From Candidatus Saccharimonadota bacterium (GTDB lineage Bacteria; Patescibacteriota; Saccharimonadia; Saccharimonadales; Saccharimonadaceae): a stretch of 57,802 nt of DNA. Location of the stretch: contig JAFWHA010000005.1 in NCBI GenBank assembly GCA_017512175.1, forward strand, positions 1 to 57,802, given 5' to 3'. The translations under genes were made by a program, and so were the position numbers. Shown one piece after another: positions 16,345 to 25,006 of the stretch (positions are counted from its first letter, which is position 1; each line of letters starts with the position of its first letter). The notes beneath the pieces were generated by a model. The model saw only the letters and a list, made by a program, of their open reading frames with translations, searched no databases and was not told the origin of the DNA.

Positions 16345-16978
16345 CACCAACTATCATATAGAAAAAGCGCAAAATTCCATTTATCATTGTGCCCATTAGA
16401 TTAGGAAGTAATGAGCCCGCTACGATTACTAAGAATAAAATTAGCCACACTCCTAATGTTCTTTCTATTCGCTCCATTACTTCTCTAGCGCCATCTGGGG
16501 CAATCGCGTATAAGATTCTTGAGCCATCAAGCGGTGGTATCGGTAAGATGTTAAAGACGAAAAAGCCTAAATTTATCATTATCATCTGAGACATTATCAT
16601 CGTGATTAGACCACTATCTGTGTAAATTACTCCTGTAAAATGTCCTATCAGAAATGATGCGAATGCTAATATGAAATTAGTAAGTGGTCCAGCGATAGCT
16701 ACTAATGCCATTCCCCATGCTCCACCTTTTAGGTTACGAGAATTAACTGGCACTGGTTTTGCACCTCCGAATACTGGGCCACCACTGAGATACATAATCA
16801 ATGGAACAGCAATAGAGAAAACTGGATCTAGATGTTTGATTGGGTTTAGGGTTAATCTTCCTTCCTCTTTAGCTGTCCTATCTCCTAAGGCAAAAGCAAC
16901 GAGGCCATGTGCAAGTTCATGCAAAATCATGGAGAATAACGTCACTACTACTACGATAACTATTCCCCAAATACTCAC
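16337..16978 (-). CDS. Site-2 protease family (M50) membrane metalloprotease
   Basis: 213 residues with about five membrane helices. The zinc site is HELAH (HExxH) near residue 21 in the first helix, and the third ligand is in ILPIPPLDGSRIL near 145. This is the short, PDZ-less M50B form. Such enzymes cut membrane-embedded substrates such as anti-sigma factors or signal-peptide remnants; the target here is unknown. The start is GTG with GGAGGG 8 nt upstream. Its stop lies at the promoter of the next leader. Confidence 0.88.
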   Translation of the reverse strand: MSIWGIVIVVVVTLFSMILHELAHGLVAFALGDRTAKEEGRLTLNPIKHLDPVFSIAVPLIMYLSGGPVFGGAKPVPVNSRNLKGGAWGMALVAIAGPLTNFILAFASFLIGHFTGVIYTDSGLITMIMSQMIMINLGFFVFNILPIPPLDGSRILYAIAPDGAREVMERIERTLGVWLILFLVIVAGSLLPNLMGTMINGILRFFYMIVGVV

Positions 16979-17001
16979 GATACTCCCTCCACTTAGATAT
17001 T

Positions 17002-17514
17002 TTAATTTAGAGCAACTACTTCTAACGTCGCTGGCAAGGAATCGGCCTTCTTAATCTTCAGTTTCTTTTCTGTCCTAGCCGTAAGTTTAAGATCGGTTAC
17101 CATACCATCAATATTGCCCATCGCAATAACAAGCTTTGGCTCAATTTCACGAACTGCCCTAACAGAAGATGTACAGAGAATATCTGCCATGCCAAGATCG
17201 TCTAGTCCCTGCTCAATATCGCCTATGATTCCAATATGGATACCACCGACTTCGGCGTCATAGATAGTTTTACCTGAGAGTTTCGGCTTCACACCATCTG
17301 CTTCCCCATCAGCAATGTCTTCTGCAGAAGAGCCTTTGAGTGGGACAGGTAAGGCTCGGATTGTAACGTCTCCAATCTCAAATTCGCCTGGTCCATGAAT
17401 AGGACCAACTTCAAGATTAGCATCAATAGTGTATTTTAGCGTATTAAATGTTACTGTCGTCTTCTTAGTGATAATCGTAATTTCTTCTGGTTTTTTGCTC
17501 TCTAGGTCAAACAT
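17002..17514 (-). CDS. Degenerate metallo-beta-lactamase-fold-like protein
   Basis: 170 residues. The GPIHGPGEFEIGDVTIRALPVP segment and a later GIHIGIIGDIEQGLDDLGMADIL segment resemble the Patescibacterial MBL-fold family (UlaG-like), but the HxHxDH zinc motif is absent. It is therefore probably non-catalytic or a divergent fold. It has GGAGG before the ATG, sits between the M50 protease and a winged-helix gene, and is likely co-transcribed. The assignment rests on pattern only. Confidence 0.5.
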   Translation of the reverse strand: MFDLESKKPEEITIITKKTTVTFNTLKYTIDANLEVGPIHGPGEFEIGDVTIRALPVPLKGSSAEDIADGEADGVKPKLSGKTIYDAEVGGIHIGIIGDIEQGLDDLGMADILCTSSVRAVREIEPKLVIAMGNIDGMVTDLKLTARTEKKLKIKKADSLPATLEVVALN

Positions 17515-17544
17515 CTTTTTCCTCCTTATCTATCAACCTTAGAC

Positions 17545-18168
17545 TTAATGAATTTTGCTCTTAGGGATATCTAGAATTTTTTCTGGATCGTACACTTCAG
17601 AAATTTCCATCTCTAAAAGTTCTAAAATGAATCTGTCTCGCACACTCCTACGGTAGGAGTAGTCATCTTCAGATAAAATCATATAGACTAATGGCTTGCC
17701 CATTTTCTTTTCGATTACCTCCGCCCAATGAGTTAGTTTCTTAGTTTTGTCGTCGCCGATAATCAGTAAGTCGATTCCATCTTGGCCTGGCACGCGGTTA
17801 GTAACGATTAGTCCACGCAGATAATTTTTGACTGGTTTGACGTATTCTTCCCATGGATTCTGTCTAATATCTTTATCTTTGCTGCTCAAAACTTTTGCAG
17901 AGAACATCTCGGAAAGTGCATGAGAAAGAGGATGTTTCATATTAGCTGAATAATAAACTTTATTATCATAAGTTTCGTTTTTGATAATACCGATGCTATC
18001 AAGATTAAGTAATTCTCTTCTTACAGAGTTAATCTGTTCATCAATTACTCTAGTAATCTCTCTTACATAAAAAGATTGGCTCGGATTTCCAAAAAAGAGT
18101 CCAAGCAACTTAGTTCTAGTCTTAGAGCCGAATAATTTTTCTAGTGGTGATGCATCAGATTTTACCAT
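17545..18168 (-). CDS. Winged-helix protein with a nucleotidyltransferase-like domain
   Basis: 207 residues. Residues 8-75 form an ArsR-like winged helix (SKTRTKLLGLFFGNPSQSFYVREITRVI... RRELLNLDSIGII). The C-terminal half (GLIVTNRVPGQDGIDLLIIGDD) resembles a minimal nucleotidyltransferase fold with a partly altered GSx10DxD motif. Such fusions act as transcription regulators in many genomes; the target is unknown. Its start overlaps the miaA stop by 14 bp, so it is translationally coupled to miaA. Confidence 0.7.
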   Translation of the reverse strand: MVKSDASPLEKLFGSKTRTKLLGLFFGNPSQSFYVREITRVIDEQINSVRRELLNLDSIGIIKNETYDNKVYYSANMKHPLSHALSEMFSAKVLSSKDKDIRQNPWEEYVKPVKNYLRGLIVTNRVPGQDGIDLLIIGDDKTKKLTHWAEVIEKKMGKPLVYMILSEDDYSYRRSVRDRFILELLEMEISEVYDPEKILDIPKSKIH

Positions 18169-19012
18169 CTTGTATACATTTTAGCACAGCTGGCTTAATT
18201 TTTTCAAGTGGAAGCCAAGTAATTTTATTGTTCCTTTTAAACCATGTCATCTGTCTTTTAGCTAGATGCCAATCGTCATAGAAATTCAGCTCTTTGGCAG
18301 ATTCCAAACTACAGTCCCCCGACACATACTTCCATGCGAACTGGTAGATATTGCTTTTCATAGCTTGAGAATCCCATCCGTAATTTGCTGCCAGATAAGC
18401 AGTCTCGTCATATAGCTCTTGAACAAATAATTTGTTCACTCTTTGAAGAAGTCGTTTTCGTAATTGTGCTGTTGGCCATTTGATGCCAAAAATTTTGTAT
18501 TCGGATACCATTTTTTGTCTGTCTGAACAATTTATTTGTTCGGTAGTTGAAGATTCCGTATAACTTTTTTTATTGGCTTTGATTACTTTTTGACCTGTTG
18601 GGCCACGAAACTGATAGTCAAAAATTAGAGCGTCAACATATAGCCCAGTGCCGCCAGCTACAATTGGGACATGTCCTCGTGCACGAATCTCGATAATTTT
18701 TTGCTTAGCATAGTCTTTCCAGTCTGCTACAGTGAATCTTTCACCTGGCTCGACGAGGTCTAGACCAAAATGAGGAACTCTTTTTCTTTCATCTTCGTTT
18801 GGCTTCGCAGTACCGATATCCATATGTTTATAAATCGCCCTGGAGTCGGCAGAAATAATCTCTCCGCCGATTTCTCCTATCGGAAGATTCAGTATCTTCC
18901 CTACTTCTTCTGCGATTTCTATGGCTACACTAGTTTTTCCGGAGCCGGTAGGTCCTACAATTACGATTGTTGGGCCTACATATTCCTTGTGTTGTGTATT
19001 TTTAGTATTCAT
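18155..19012 (-). CDS. miaA: tRNA dimethylallyltransferase
   Basis: Adds an isopentenyl group to A37 of tRNAs reading UNN codons. 285 residues, slightly shorter than typical. The P-loop GPTGSGKT is near residue 19. ISADSRAIYKHMDIGTAKP and VAGGTGLYVDALIFDYQF are the family signatures, and the insertion domain is partly reduced. The start ATG follows a short AT-rich leader after thrS. The N-terminus carries about 10 extra residues. Confidence 0.95.
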   Translation of the reverse strand: MNTKNTQHKEYVGPTIVIVGPTGSGKTSVAIEIAEEVGKILNLPIGEIGGEIISADSRAIYKHMDIGTAKPNEDERKRVPHFGLDLVEPGERFTVADWKDYAKQKIIEIRARGHVPIVAGGTGLYVDALIFDYQFRGPTGQKVIKANKKSYTESSTTEQINCSDRQKMVSEYKIFGIKWPTAQLRKRLLQRVNKLFVQELYDETAYLAANYGWDSQAMKSNIYQFAWKYVSGDCSLESAKELNFYDDWHLAKRQMTWFKRNNKITWLPLEKIKPAVLKCIQDGKI

Positions 19013-19053
19013 TAATAAAATAAGTCATCCTGTGTTGCCATCTGATAATCTAG

Positions 19054-20928
19054 CTAGAGTTTTTCTAAATACTCTTTAAGCTTGGCAATTTTTACTTTCT
19101 CTTCTCTTGTGCCACCATCCGCACTCTCATCGTGGATACGGATGCTGACCTCTTTTGCCTCAGCATCTTTTGGACCGACAATCAAAACACAAGGAATCTT
19201 CATCTCTGTGGCACGTCTAATCTTCTTGCCAAGAGAATCAGCGGACATATCAGCGGAAAATCTAAGTTCATTATATTTTAGAGGCTTGTTTAATACTATT
19301 TTCTGCAAAATATCCGTAACTTCACTTACGTAGTCTGTGATTTGGTCATTGACCGTCAAAATCCTGACCTGTTCTGGAGCAGCCCAAAATGGAAACCAGC
19401 CGGCAGTATGTTCAATAAATACAGATAAAAATCTTTCAATAGAGCCTAACGTAGCGTGGTGAATCATGACTGGACGTTCTTTTTCGCCTTTTTCGTTAGT
19501 AAACTCTAGGCCAAATCTTTCTGGTTGGACAAAGTCTAGTTGCACCGTAGCAACTTGGTGTTCTCTACCAATAGCATCTTCAGCCATAAAGTCAATCTTT
19601 GGGCCATAAAATGCAGCTTCGCCTTCTGCTTCGAAGAAGTCTAGGTTGTTTTCGATAGCTGCTTCTTTGATTTGACCCTGAGCCATTTTCCATAGCTCCG
19701 GATCGCCAAGATACTTATCTTCATTAGAACGGTAAGAAAGTCGAGCACGTAATTTACTCATGCCTACTGTTTCGTAAAGTTCTCGAATAATGGAGACTAA
19801 CTGCTGAATCTCACCTTTGATTTGGGTAGATCTACAGAAGACATGGCTATCATCTTGAGTCAATGAACGCACGCGAGACAATCCACCTAGCTCGCCAGTC
19901 TTTTCATCGCGATAGTCGGTGGTAGCTTCCATATATCTAACTGGCATTTCCTTGTAGGTACGTGGACGAGAAGCAAAGATTTGAGCGTGATGAGGACAGT
20001 TCATTGGCTTCATAGCAAATTCTTCACCGTTAACTTGCGAATGCACCATGAAAAGTTCGTCGCCGAATTTAGCATAATGTCCAGAGGCCTTGTAAAGATC
20101 CACTTTCGTGATATGTGGAGTCCAAACGCGAGAGAAACCTGCTCTGGCACGAAGCGACAAGGAATAGTTTGCCATGACATCTCTTAAGACCGTACCACGT
20201 GGGGTGAATAATGGTAGTCCTGCGCCGACTAAGTCGGAGAAAGTAAATAAGTCGAGCTCTTTGCCAAGTTTCCTATGATCTCGAGCTTTGGCTTCTTCTT
20301 GGCGTTTGAGATATTCAGCTAGTTCCTCCTCAGACTGGAATGCGACACCATAAAGCCTTGTTAACATTTCTCTTTTTTCGTCGCCACGCCAGTAAGCACC
20401 TGCTACTCTGATAAGTTTGAAGTGCTCTAGCTCATCAGAAGATTCTACGTGTGGGCCTTTACAAAGATCTAGGAAAATAACATTCTGGTCACTCTCAAGC
20501 TTATCCACATTTTTGCCCGCAATATCAGTATCTTTCCCTGCCACCATAGCGTAGAAAGATATAGTCTCAGATTCTGGAAGCTCTTCAATTAGCTCTTTTT
20601 TTAGAGTCTGCCCAGTAGAAATGGCCCAATTCAAAGCATCTTGTCTATCCGCCTCGATACGTACCATTTTGAACTTGCGCTGGATGATTCCACGCATTTT
20701 CTTTTCTATTTTCGAGAGATCAGTATCGGAAATTTTAGTGTCGCCAAAATCGATATCATAGTAGAAGCCATTTTCTATTGCTGGACCAATTCCAAATTTA
20801 ACATCTTGGTATATCTGTTTTACGGCTGCAGCCATTACGTGCGACAAAGTATGGCGCATGCGCTCTACAAAATCAAGATCTGGCTCAGCATTATCTATTT
20901 GCTTCTTTTTTGCTATTTTTTTCGACAT
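19054..20928 (-). CDS. thrS: Threonyl-tRNA synthetase, without TGS domain
   Basis: Charges tRNA-Thr and edits Ser-tRNA-Thr. 624 residues from ATG 20928, chosen because TTGGAGA precedes it; an upstream ATG at 20955 lacks a Shine-Dalgarno. The editing site is kept (HTLSH near residue 30 and CKGPH near 160). Class II motifs are present with the zinc Cys in MKPMNCPHH, and the anticodon-binding domain is at the C-terminus. The usual 60-residue N-terminal TGS domain is replaced by a short Lys-rich tail. tRNA-Val lies just upstream, divergently transcribed. Confidence 0.95.
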   Translation of the reverse strand: MSKKIAKKKQIDNAEPDLDFVERMRHTLSHVMAAAVKQIYQDVKFGIGPAIENGFYYDIDFGDTKISDTDLSKIEKKMRGIIQRKFKMVRIEADRQDALNWAISTGQTLKKELIEELPESETISFYAMVAGKDTDIAGKNVDKLESDQNVIFLDLCKGPHVESSDELEHFKLIRVAGAYWRGDEKREMLTRLYGVAFQSEEELAEYLKRQEEAKARDHRKLGKELDLFTFSDLVGAGLPLFTPRGTVLRDVMANYSLSLRARAGFSRVWTPHITKVDLYKASGHYAKFGDELFMVHSQVNGEEFAMKPMNCPHHAQIFASRPRTYKEMPVRYMEATTDYRDEKTGELGGLSRVRSLTQDDSHVFCRSTQIKGEIQQLVSIIRELYETVGMSKLRARLSYRSNEDKYLGDPELWKMAQGQIKEAAIENNLDFFEAEGEAAFYGPKIDFMAEDAIGREHQVATVQLDFVQPERFGLEFTNEKGEKERPVMIHHATLGSIERFLSVFIEHTAGWFPFWAAPEQVRILTVNDQITDYVSEVTDILQKIVLNKPLKYNELRFSADMSADSLGKKIRRATEMKIPCVLIVGPKDAEAKEVSIRIHDESADGGTREEKVKIAKLKEYLEKL

Positions 20929-20996
20929 TTTACTCTCCAATAAATTTACTTCCATTTTATCATATTTTATGATAAAATTATAGATAGGAATTAGTT

Positions 20997-21073
20997 GGGT
21001 CGCTAGCTCAGTTGGCTAGAGCGTCTCGTTTACACCGAGAAGGTCGGGGGTTCGAGCCCCTCGCGACCCACCA
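20997..21073 (+). tRNA. tRNA-Val (UAC), CCA encoded
   Basis: GGGTCGC (20997-21003) pairs with GCGACCC (21063-21069). The D arm is GCTC-AGTTGGCTA-GAGC, the anticodon loop TTTACAC gives UAC for Val, and the T arm has GGGGG-TTCGAGC-CCCTC. Discriminator A and CCA are encoded. Confidence 0.97.
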
Positions 21074-21082
21074 GAATCGTTT

Positions 21083-21105
21083 GAGCCTTTAAGGCTCGTT
21101 TTTTT
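21083..21105 (+). terminator. Intrinsic terminator of tRNA-Val
   Basis: GAGCC-tttaa-GGCTC is followed by a G and seven Ts, about 10 nt after the CCA. Confidence 0.8.
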
Positions 21106-21147
21106 AATTGATTTCTTATTAGTAAAAGAGTATGTTACAATAAGGTT

Positions 21148-21945
21148 ATGGCTAAACTTAAACAAAGAGCGAAAGCAACCTCAGTGTTTGCGGAAGGCCT
21201 TTGTTTTGAGAAACTTTTTTTCGTTTTTATCATTGGTAGTGTCTTTGGAGATTATTATGAACGAGTTATTAATCTCGTATCATATTCTTGGGGTGGGGTG
21301 ACATGGTTTTGGGAAAGAAGAAGTGGCGTCATATACGGTCCTTTTAGTGTAATTTATGGGCTTGGCGCGGTAGTTATGATTTTGACATTCATTTGGCTGC
21401 CAAATAAAATTGTCTCGAGGAAAAAATTAGCTTCAGATTCTATGAAGTCGGCTAAAAGTAGCGCGGCTAAAGATAGTCAGCCTGCTGTCGCGATAAAAAC
21501 ATCCGAAACGCCACTTAAATGGTGGCAAATTCTAATTATGGGAGGACTTTTGGGAGGAATGCTGGAATATTTTCTAGGCGTACTTCAGGAAATCTTTACC
21601 GGCACTAGTTCTTGGAATTATAGCGATCATTGGATGAATATCGGCGCTAAAACTTCTCCTTTTGTTATGTTAGTTTGGGGGGTAATATGCGTGCTTCTAG
21701 TCAAATTTGCTTATCCATTTTTGAGTAAATGTATAGAAAAAATTCCACGACAAATCGGCGAGGTCTTGTTTTGGATACTGCTAATATTCATATGCTTAGA
21801 TATTTTAATTTCTTTCTCTGCCGTATTGAAAATGAACTTAAGGCATCATAATGTTCCGAGTTTTACACCGTACGGACAATTCTTAGACTCGACTTATCCA
21901 GACGAAAAGATACATAAAGCTTACCCAAACATGGTCAACGTCTAG
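21148..21945 (+). CDS. CmpB-type putative ABC-transporter membrane protein
   Basis: 265 residues with about six membrane helices. It carries the family pattern GVIYGPFSVIYGLGAVV in the first half and GGMLEYFLGVLQEIFTGTSSWNYSDHWMNIG in the second, as in ABC_trans_CmpB (DUF1113) proteins. No ATPase partner is next to it and the substrate is unknown. There is no Shine-Dalgarno; TGT-TACAAT ends 6 nt before the ATG, so the message is probably leaderless. Its stop codon directly abuts the stop of the convergent gene. Confidence 0.75.
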   Translation: MAKLKQRAKATSVFAEGLCFEKLFFVFIIGSVFGDYYERVINLVSYSWGGVTWFWERRSGVIYGPFSVIYGLGAVVMILTFIWLPNKIVSRKKLASDSMKSAKSSAAKDSQPAVAIKTSETPLKWWQILIMGGLLGGMLEYFLGVLQEIFTGTSSWNYSDHWMNIGAKTSPFVMLVWGVICVLLVKFAYPFLSKCIEKIPRQIGEVLFWILLIFICLDILISFSAVLKMNLRHHNVPSFTPYGQFLDSTYPDEKIHKAYPNMVNV

Positions 21946-23112
21946 CTAGGATGCTGACCACCCAAAAACATGTAGTAAACGTTGCCATAGGTTTGGCTGT
22001 TTTGGAAAATCTGGGACTACCGTTTCGATATCGTATGTTTTTCCATTGATTGTGACCTGGAATTGATCTGGAGAAAGATTATAGTTATTAGTATCTTCTT
22101 GCCAACCTAAGACTTTTACGTCCTCCTTTGCCAATACGTTTTGAGGGCTAATCCACCAGGCTTCGTATTTTCCTAGAATTTTACCTTCATTAACTAGTGT
22201 CGTATCCTGGAGATGAGACTGGAGATAGTCTGTTAAAGCTAACGTATCATCAAAAGAAGCTTGCCTCGTGGAAGCACCTAGAAGAGCCGTGCTAATCAGA
22301 TTTCTATCCTGGGTGTAACCGCTCATTAGACAATAGCCCGAATTTTTGCCGTTATATCCAGTTTTAATGCCTGCGATTCCCTTTTCTCCTAAAATTTTGT
22401 TAGTATTCTCTATCTCACCCGCTACTGGGATGGTATAGCTTTTAAGACTGACAATTTGCGCTAAAACTGGATTTTCTAAAACTTTTTCGCTGAGAATCGC
22501 CATATCAGAGGCCGTACTGATTGTGTCTTCGCTATATCCGCTAGCATCACTACCTACTTCGGTATTAGTTATTCCCCACTCGACTAATTTGCTGTTTGCT
22601 GCTTCTCTATACTGATCAAGTGATGAAAAAGCCCAAGTCGCGAGAGTGTCTGCCATATTATTCGAGGAGGCAATAAGCATAGCTACTAGCGCATCGTATT
22701 CGCTTATCACTTCTTGAACTTCTACTTTTGTTGTCGAGCCATTGTGTGAAATGTACCAAGTGTATCTGTCGTAATCTGCCTGAGAGATAGTTATATTTTC
22801 TCCTTGCTCTCCTAAGTTGAATGGCTTTTCTTCCATTACAACTAGCGCAGTTATAATTTTGGCGGTACTTGCAATTGATTTTTTGGCGCTGCTGGTAGAG
22901 CCAATGACTTTGCCATTGACCGCTGCGGCAGTTTCGACAGTAGGAAAAGAAGGCAACGCGATAGCTGGGAACTCCGGCAATGTGTATTCTAGAGTAAATG
23001 ATAATGTTGTTTCTACGGTCATCATCTTATAGATAATGACGGCGAAGCCTAATATAGCTAGAGAGGCTAAAATCAATACTGGTATTTTAACTTTACGCTT
23101 TCTTGCTGCCAT
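21946..23112 (-). CDS. D-alanyl-D-alanine carboxypeptidase (S11 family)
   Basis: Trims peptidoglycan stem peptides outside the membrane. 388 residues. An N-terminal helix (VLILASLAILGFAVIIY, residues 12-30) anchors or exports it. The penicillin-binding motifs are in order: STAK (SxxK) near residue 82, SSN (SxN) near 143 and KTG near 247. A C-terminal beta-rich domain follows. It starts 14 nt after the MscS gene. No Shine-Dalgarno is evident, and a TAATAT box 6 nt before the ATG raises the possibility of a leaderless message. Confidence 0.92.
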   Translation of the reverse strand: MAARKRKVKIPVLILASLAILGFAVIIYKMMTVETTLSFTLEYTLPEFPAIALPSFPTVETAAAVNGKVIGSTSSAKKSIASTAKIITALVVMEEKPFNLGEQGENITISQADYDRYTWYISHNGSTTKVEVQEVISEYDALVAMLIASSNNMADTLATWAFSSLDQYREAANSKLVEWGITNTEVGSDASGYSEDTISTASDMAILSEKVLENPVLAQIVSLKSYTIPVAGEIENTNKILGEKGIAGIKTGYNGKNSGYCLMSGYTQDRNLISTALLGASTRQASFDDTLALTDYLQSHLQDTTLVNEGKILGKYEAWWISPQNVLAKEDVKVLGWQEDTNNYNLSPDQFQVTINGKTYDIETVVPDFPKQPNLWQRLLHVFGWSAS

Positions 23113-23126
23113 AGTTAAATATTACG

Positions 23127-23945
23127 CTATTTTCGGTCAAAATTGTAGATGTGCGCTGGGATAATATGATCTTTTTTGAGTTCGTCTAATAATATCTTTC
23201 GCATTTCTGGCTCTACGATTAAATCTTGTCCTGCTTGGCAAGCGCAAGTCACCTGATAGCTGGCACCCAAATCGCCTATATCTATCAAAGGCGTAATCAC
23301 AGCTTTACCTGTAATGTATTCAATCGAGGACATATCTATGCGCTTTTTTGCTTCTTTCAAGGTGTTAATTACTTTTTCGGTGTCATATTCGTATGGAATT
23401 TGGATTGTCACTGTAGCAACAGTGTCGGCCTTGCTGTCGTTAATTAAATCGCCCATGTTTCGGTTGGAAACAATTTTGATTCGACCAAGATAATCTTTGA
23501 TTTGAGTGCTCTTTAAGCCTACATTTATTACCGTACCCCTAAAGCCGCCAACTTCTATAATATCGCCGACCTCGTAGAGGCCTTGCGAAATAATAGAGGC
23601 GCCAGCGATAATATCTTTAATCATGTCTTGAAGCGCTAGACCTATAATAGCAGTGACAATACCAAGTCCTGCAATAAGAGAGGTAACATTAACTCCGAAG
23701 TTAGCCAAAATAGCTAGAAAAGTTGCAATAGCGATGACATATCTTACCATGCCCATAATCATTGAGTAGGTAGTTTTAAGATGGTTTACTTGTTGTTCGG
23801 TTGGATTTTTACTATGGGAATGGCGAAACAATATCTTCAGTATCCTGCCAATAATTATGTAGAATACTAAGGCGATGCCAATATAAATCAGTGGGTTAAT
23901 TAGCTTATTTAAGCCAATTTCGATACCGAAGATATTGAGTTCCAC
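23127..23945 (-). CDS. MscS-family mechanosensitive channel
   Basis: 272 residues with an N-terminal helix (16-38), two further helices (60-105) and the pore-lining helix with Gly/Ala packing (GLGIVTAIIGLALQDMIKDIIAGASII). The soluble beta domain has YEVGDIIEVGGFRGTVINVGLKSTQIKD, the family signature. It releases solutes under hypo-osmotic shock. The start is GTG, and it is upstream of the carboxypeptidase in one operon, 14 nt apart. Confidence 0.93.
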   Translation of the reverse strand: MELNIFGIEIGLNKLINPLIYIGIALVFYIIIGRILKILFRHSHSKNPTEQQVNHLKTTYSMIMGMVRYVIAIATFLAILANFGVNVTSLIAGLGIVTAIIGLALQDMIKDIIAGASIISQGLYEVGDIIEVGGFRGTVINVGLKSTQIKDYLGRIKIVSNRNMGDLINDSKADTVATVTIQIPYEYDTEKVINTLKEAKKRIDMSSIEYITGKAVITPLIDIGDLGASYQVTCACQAGQDLIVEPEMRKILLDELKKDHIIPAHIYNFDRK

Positions 23946-23963
23946 TTGCTATCCTATCTCTTT

Positions 23964-24911
23964 CTAAGCTTGTACTAGTTCGCTACTGTTTGCATCGTAA
24001 TCAGAAAGGCAAACTTTCTTGATTTCATAGTCTTCATAGGTGTTGTAATAGTAAGTCTTTGTAGCTGCAGAGTATCCACCAGTGTAGACTGTTTTTTCAA
24101 AATTTCCATCTGCCATAGCTGCGGCGCCATCAATCATCGACACTCCAGCTAATGTGTGGAACATTCTTGCAACGTTCTCTTCTTCTGAAGATTTAGTTGG
24201 GTAATGTGTATTTAGATAAGCTAGTCTTACGAATCTTGATGGTGAATAATAATCACCTGGAATACCGCGCATCAAAGAGCCGGAGCCAAATGGTTTGAAT
24301 TCGGCTTTTGCCCAGTTAATCTTTTCCGGCTGAGTGCTAAATAGGTTCATGTAGTTCCTGAGATTTTCTTGATGCCAGCCATAGCCTGGTTGGTTAGTCA
24401 GAACGTCAACATCGTTGTGGAAGATTTGCATACCTTCTGCGGTATACTCTACTACGATGCTACGCTTACCGTCGCCAATAATCCAGTGAAGAAGCGATAC
24501 TGGGAATTTGTCGCTGACTGGTTTAGCAACGATTGCTACGTCTTTAAGGGCGGCTTCAGCTTCATCGACAGTGGTAAAGTTCATCACTACCCAAAGTGGG
24601 AATTCGTAAGCCGCAACGTTAGTTTTACCATCTACTGCATCTTTAGCATATTCTGCGTAGCCTGGGAAATTTAGCCCTGCGATTGCTAAGCCTGCTTCAT
24701 TTGCGCAGTCGAAATATAAAGGAATGTTCTCTTCGACGATTGCCATACCGATAATCGCGTGTTTTGGTTTCATTTCTCCAAGAAAAGCAGATTTATAGTT
24801 GTACCCTTTTGGAGTAATAACTACTTTTTGACCATAGCCTACAGACCAGTCAAGATTCCTGCCCAAAAACATATTACCGTTGTTATCACTAAATCGTATA
24901 GAAGAGCACAT
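23964..24911 (-). CDS. bsh: Bile salt hydrolase (choloylglycine hydrolase), bifidobacterial type
   Basis: Ntn-hydrolase that cleaves glycine or taurine from conjugated bile acids. 315 residues, full family length. The nucleophile Cys2 follows Met1 directly, and R18, D21, N81, N173 and R226 match the catalytic set. FDCANEAGLAIAGLNFPGYA and HNDVDVLTNQPGYGWHQEN closely resemble Bifidobacterium enzymes as I recall them; Asn at position 81 favours BSH over penicillin V acylase. There is no signal peptide, so it is cytoplasmic. It has its own promoter (TTTTCA-17-TAATAA, 24937-24965) and GGAAG before the ATG. Horizontal acquisition is likely. Confidence 0.92.
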   Translation of the reverse strand: MCSSIRFSDNNGNMFLGRNLDWSVGYGQKVVITPKGYNYKSAFLGEMKPKHAIIGMAIVEENIPLYFDCANEAGLAIAGLNFPGYAEYAKDAVDGKTNVAAYEFPLWVVMNFTTVDEAEAALKDVAIVAKPVSDKFPVSLLHWIIGDGKRSIVVEYTAEGMQIFHNDVDVLTNQPGYGWHQENLRNYMNLFSTQPEKINWAKAEFKPFGSGSLMRGIPGDYYSPSRFVRLAYLNTHYPTKSSEEENVARMFHTLAGVSMIDGAAAMADGNFEKTVYTGGYSAATKTYYYNTYEDYEIKKVCLSDYDANSSELVQA

Positions 24912-24936
24912 GCTTTCTTCCTTTTTAAATTATCTT

Positions 24937-24965
24937 TTATTATTTTACTATAATAATCGTGAAAA
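24937..24965 (-). promoter_or_regulatory. Promoter of the bile salt hydrolase gene
   Basis: TTTTCA (24960-24965), 17 bp, TAATAA (24937-24942) on the minus strand. The predicted start gives a leader of about 20 nt. A small palindrome just upstream (about 24962-24978) may end the preceding GT2 gene. Confidence 0.5.
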
Positions 24966-25006
24966 CGCTAGTGTTTTTATAGTAAAAGATTTTCATACTT
25001 CTGGAT

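Noticed and set aside
17002-17514. Active metallo-beta-lactamase
   Set aside because: The zinc-binding HxHxDH motif is absent.
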